Shown here piece after piece: positions 61,601-64,000 of a stretch of DNA of 64,000 nucleotides (position 1 is its first letter; every line of letters starts with the position of its first letter). Under the pieces are notes generated by a model. That model ran no database searches, was not told the origin of the DNA, and was given only the letters and a program-made list of their open reading frames with translations. The translations under genes and the position numbers were made by a program. The DNA comes from Aphelocoma coerulescens (lineage: Eukaryota > Chordata > Aves > Passeriformes > Corvidae): the NCBI RefSeq assembly GCF_041296385.1, contig NC_091013.1:30203001-30267000 (forward strand), read 5' to 3'.

Positions 61601-62696
61601 CTCTGGTTCTTCCTAAAGTGATCCATCTCCATTGATATTAAGCATCATCTCACTTACTAATTTGGGCACCTAAATTAGCCACATGAGGTTTGAGTAACCC
61701 CAACCCCATCATTTTAACAGTTTTCCCACCCACAAGCCTTGCAAAGACAGTGGGACATATCAGGGGGGTCAGAAAAAGCAGCATTGCCTCACCAAAGGTG
61801 GAACATATTGGAAATACAGCTTTCTTTGGGGAAAAATAGTGTGGAGAGGGAAGACATAGAAAAAGAAAGGCCTCATCTAAACTCAATGATATCAGTGAAA
61901 ATCATCTTCAAATTCTTCAGCAGAATATGGCATCTTAATAAATCTAATTTGCTTGAATCTTAGCATTCATATGGTAAAATTGACAATATGGAGAAATATT
62001 TAGAGATCGTATCTTACAGAATTTTTCAGACAAAACAGCATCTCAGCTAGAGAAGTACATGAGTGCTGTGAAACACTGTGTCACTGGTCAGCATTATATA
62101 GCTGAGACAGTAGAGCTGTCCCACCAGAAAGAGTTTACTGTTCTGAACATCCCCTGTGTGCAGGGGAAACATTATTGTTGCACTGCATTTTTCAATTAAC
62201 AGCCCCAAATTTGGGACATTAAAGAGCATTTCTATGGAGCACAGCAGCCATTTACACCCCTGATTCAGCAGGGTACATATGCATGTGCACTGTTCAGTGT
62301 AATTGAAGCATGCTCTTGGAGTTTGTGCCCAGCTGGGACCTGGAGCACCACCTACTCTCAAATTCTTTCAAGAAGACCCTTTTCTTTCTACTTGCAGAGG
62401 TGCCAAGTGGCAGAAGTAGAACCTAGACCTGCTGTCATAGAAATGGATAGTGCTTGATTCATTTTAATATGCAGAGAAAACACATTAAAAGCTAGTTTTT
62501 AAGGTGTGATTTCTGGCTTGAGGTGAACTCACTAATTTTAGGCTTAAAATAAAACCACCAATTTGGAAACAGCCTACGCATTTCTACAGAACAAACCTTA
62601 CCAGAAAATATTTTTAAAACGTGACTTACATGTCTCAGATGTCATGGAAACCGAGAGGAAGGTAGATAGGACGATCAAATCCATATGCCCTATCAT
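46302..62696 (-). CDS. IL1RL1: interleukin-1 receptor-like 1 (ST2), complete coding region in ten exons
   Basis: In mammals IL1RL1 is the IL-33 receptor, pairing with IL1RAP and signalling through MyD88. Coding exons: 62630-62696, 60221-60422, 59782-59950, 59537-59699, 57316-57384, 55323-55455, 55073-55230, 50831-50974, 48696-48854, 46302-46648. They join to 536 residues (human long form 556). Order: signal peptide 1 to about 20; Ig1 about 23-90; Ig2 about 91-200; Ig3 about 224-320; membrane helix about 323-344 ([20 protein letters not shown]); then TIR. TIR box 1 is [10 protein letters not shown], box 2 [12 protein letters not shown] and box 3 [10 protein letters not shown]. The run [16 protein letters not shown] and [10 protein letters not shown] match ST2 closely, and the position next to IL18R1 agrees. 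A closely related receptor such as IL1RL2 is the main alternative and fits less well. Confidence 0.93.
48696..48854 (-). CDS. IL1RL1: IL1RL1 exon, TIR first half
   Basis: This 159-base exon is phase 1 to phase 1. The peptide has [15 protein letters not shown], then [20 protein letters not shown] and [10 protein letters not shown]. Length and phase equal those of the matching IL18R1 exon. Confidence 0.95.
49515..49955 (+). mobile_element. CR1 LINE fragment, 3' end
   Basis: A sense CR1 tail from GAGGAGCAGCTGAGGGAGCT, through GGAGAAGAGGAGGCTCAGGG and GGTTTAGGTTGGACATTAGA, to a degraded terminal repeat ending TCTGTGATTTTGTGATTCTG. It is intronic to IL1RL1. Confidence 0.92.
50831..50974 (-). CDS. 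IL1RL1: IL1RL1 exon, transmembrane segment
   Basis: This 144-base exon is phase 1 to phase 1, between CTACTTTGCAG and GTAAGTAA. The helix [20 protein letters not shown] is followed by [14 protein letters not shown], the family's juxtamembrane block. Confidence 0.94.
51650..51850 (+). mobile_element. CR1 LINE fragment lacking its 3' end
   Basis: A diverged CR1 piece with ACTGGAACAGACTGCCCAGA and GTGGATGCCCCATCCCTG. It stops before the usual 3' terminal block. Confidence 0.75.
54005..54255 (+). mobile_element. CR1 LINE fragment, 3' end
   Basis: A well-kept sense CR1 tail: GGTTAGATATTAGGAAGAGA, CTGTGGATGCCCCATCCCTG, CAACCTGGTGTAGTG, and the end AAGGTCCCTTCCAACCCAAA plus CCATTCTATGATTCCA. It is closest to the CR1 consensus of all copies here, so probably the youngest. 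Confidence 0.95.
55073..55230 (-). CDS. IL1RL1: IL1RL1 exon, Ig domain 3 second half
   Basis: This 158-base exon goes from phase 2 to phase 1. The peptide has [20 protein letters not shown], then [18 protein letters not shown]. The donor GTAGGA is weak compared with the other donors. Confidence 0.92.
55323..55455 (-). CDS. IL1RL1: IL1RL1 exon, Ig domain 3 first half
   Basis: This 133-base exon goes from phase 1 to phase 2. The peptide begins [20 protein letters not shown] and continues [13 protein letters not shown]. The acceptor is TCTTGATTAG and the donor GTAAGTGC. Confidence 0.91.
55456..57315. other. IL1RL1 intron
   Basis: No recognised repeat or exon in this 1.9-kb intron; it appears to be unique sequence. 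Confidence 0.5.
57316..57384 (-). CDS. IL1RL1: IL1RL1 short linker exon
   Basis: This 69-base exon is phase 1 to phase 1, between TTTCTAAAG and GTGAGTAC. The peptide has [20 protein letters not shown]. Its last residues, EAELG across the junction, are identical to those of the equivalent IL18RAP exon. Confidence 0.88.
57385..59536. other. IL1RL1 intron
   Basis: Contains a run of ten G near 57667 and the (AACT)n repeat. An 84-codon plus-strand open frame at 58147-58401 has no features that support coding. The rest looks unique. Confidence 0.5.
58709..58732. repeat. (AACT)n short tetranucleotide repeat
   Basis: About five tandem copies of AACT/CTAA in an IL1RL1 intron. Confidence 0.85.
59537..59699 (-). 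CDS. IL1RL1: IL1RL1 exon, Ig domain 2 second half
   Basis: This 163-base exon goes from phase 0 to phase 1. The peptide begins [20 protein letters not shown] and has [18 protein letters not shown], aligned with human NCQALQGSRY and DAGDYTCKFIHNENG. Confidence 0.95.
59782..59950 (-). CDS. IL1RL1: IL1RL1 exon, Ig domain 2 first half
   Basis: This 169-base exon goes from phase 2 to phase 0. The peptide has [20 protein letters not shown], then [20 protein letters not shown] and WYK. The KI(V/Y)CPTID block is shared with human ST2. Confidence 0.95.
60221..60422 (-). CDS. IL1RL1: IL1RL1 exon, Ig domain 1
   Basis: This 202-base exon goes from phase 1 to phase 2. The peptide has [31 protein letters not shown] and [17 protein letters not shown], aligned with human ENEALIVRCP, TNKSIPTQE and LKFLPAAVADSGIYTC. 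Confidence 0.95.
60423..62629. other. IL1RL1 first coding intron
   Basis: A 2.2-kb intron with short A-rich tracts near 60940-60990 and no recognised repeat element or exon. Confidence 0.55.
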
Positions 62697-62705
62697 ATTT
62701 CTAAA
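62630..62705 (-). CDS. IL1RL1: IL1RL1 exon with start codon
   Basis: The ATG is at 62696-62694, with 67 coding bases ending at a GTAAGTCAC donor. The peptide [20 protein letters not shown] is a plausible signal sequence; a second in-frame ATG four codons later could also serve. The acceptor is TTCTTCTTAG (exon from 62705) or TTTAG five bases on (from 62700). Confidence 0.85.
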
Positions 62706-62838
62706 CTAAGAAGAAAAATATTGATATCATAGAATATACTCTGACTGCATCAGTAATGCTGTATCAATGTACATCAGAAAATTGAACAGAAAATTATATC
62801 ATACAGTGATAAAGTGCATCATGTGAGCTGCTCTGTAC

Positions 62839-62862
62839 AGTGTGTGTGTGTGTGTGTGTGTA
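62839..62862. repeat. (GT)n microsatellite
   Basis: About eleven GT units, just upstream of the IL1RL1 start-codon exon. Confidence 0.95.
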
Positions 62863-63608
62863 TAGCAGTGGTTTTACAGTTTGAGGTGATGTTATTTGTT
62901 CTACCATCACTGAAACTACAGTTATGACAGTTTAGTGGGAGTCGGGGAATTACTCTGCTGTGGTGCTCCTCAGGCAGAAGACTCTTTTAGCTTGCTTGCT
63001 TTTTATTAAGGAAGAAAAATGTACATTGGCATTCTCTTCACAGTCAAGCACAGAGAAACTATACCACAACTTAGAAAAGAAGAGATCCTGGGTTTAAAAA
63101 TATTTTTGAATATTAAAAATATAAAAATACATATAAAATACATGAAAATAATATAATATTTTTGAATTAAGGTTACATTCAATTAATTGCTTAGGTGCAC
63201 TATACTTTTTTTGTCTTTTTGTGAACAGGGAGTTATCTTTAGTGACAGCTTTTCTAGGTAAGAATTTAGCAATAAGAGCAAAACCAGGCAAGTGTTGTAA
63301 ACAATGCTAAACTGAAGGGGAACTGAAGAGATGGACTGGAAAGGTAGGTAAAGGAGCATATCTTGTACTCATATAACAGCAGTAGGGCAGATCCGGTATC
63401 TCACTGATGTTTTCATTTGTGTGTAACTGATATGCACCAGCTGTAATTTACACCTCATGGTGTGGCCCAAAACCTCTCCAGCAAACCCCTTTATTAAAAA
63501 AGCTGACCATTTGATCATGGGCATTAAGTTGACCTAACCCAGGCATATCTCAGGAGACAGCAGGCATGCAATCCAGCTATACTACATAGCTGTAAGCATT
63601 CTACTTAC

Positions 63609-63908
63609 CAACAAAAAGCCTTGAATGACGTTCTTCATTGCAGATCACAGAGCAGTGGGTTCAATTGTCATGTGTGAGTAAGCAGCCGTCACAGGGTACT
63701 ACAGGCAGTAGAAGGGAACTACATTTTATCTTGCAGATAGTGAGCACAAGGGGAGTAGTGAAAAACAGGCAAGCAGTGTAAGTACTGTCGTCACACTTAC
63801 TGCAAGGAATTTTTATTTCAGTGCCAAAAGCTTTCAGACTAAATAAACGTTGAAAAGCCTTATCAAGTCCTATGCTTTTGCCAAGTCTGAAATTCAGAGC
63901 AAACTCAG
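63609..63908 (-). promoter_or_regulatory. candidate IL1RL1 untranslated first exon and promoter region
   Basis: A consensus donor GTAAGTAG at 63608-63601 on the minus strand could end a noncoding exon. A TATAAA on the minus strand at 63941-63936 would place a start near 63908. Both are motif matches only. An upstream ATG in this unit would meet a stop soon after joining either acceptor of the next exon. Confidence 0.22.
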
Positions 63909-64000
63909 TTTTGAGCTTTCAGAAATATCATCGGCTTTATACTGATATGGGAAGTTTCTTCTTTTAGAAGGTTTAATAATATTCAGGGGATTATACTTAA

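Overview
The window looks like bird nuclear DNA, probably a songbird (passerine). It is AT-rich with one GC-rich island. It carries many 3'-truncated CR1 LINE copies and two stretches built like avian endogenous-retrovirus LTRs. The genes are spread over many small exons with vertebrate splice signals. No bacterial features are present. The bird call rests on the CR1 family; the passerine call rests on the look of the LTRs and is weaker.

The genes form the interleukin-1 receptor cluster. All three lie on the minus strand in the order found in mammals, so they read from right to left. IL1RL1 (ST2, coding exons 62696 to 46302) is complete at 536 residues. IL18R1 (35288 to 19216) is complete at 565 residues. 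IL18RAP (from 7585 leftwards) is partial: six coding exons carry the signal peptide and most of the ectodomain, and the rest, including the membrane and TIR parts, was not found and presumably lies left of base 1. I joined exons by hand from splice signals and codon phase. Each model stays open across every join, and its exon phases repeat in the other two genes (1, 2, 0, 1, 1, 2 and, for the complete genes, 1, 1, 1 and end).

The products are type I membrane receptors: signal peptide, three Ig domains, one membrane helix and a cytoplasmic TIR domain. In known biology IL18R1 binds IL-18 and IL18RAP joins it as the signalling partner. IL1RL1 is the IL-33 receptor in mammals, and its ligand in birds is an open question.

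Between the genes: 7.6-19.2 kb holds two CR1 copies, a 37-base T run and otherwise unique sequence. The span 35.3-46.3 kb holds a CpG-rich island with a 17-bp G-rich minisatellite (a likely IL18R1 promoter), two long CR1 copies and a probable solo LTR. The large introns are mostly unique sequence with short CR1 pieces and microsatellites. No tRNA, rRNA or CRISPR was seen. No wholly new system was found. The points most worth a look are a duplicated splice donor and a repeat-built acceptor in IL18RAP, an in-frame alternative terminal exon in IL18R1, and the minisatellite in the island.
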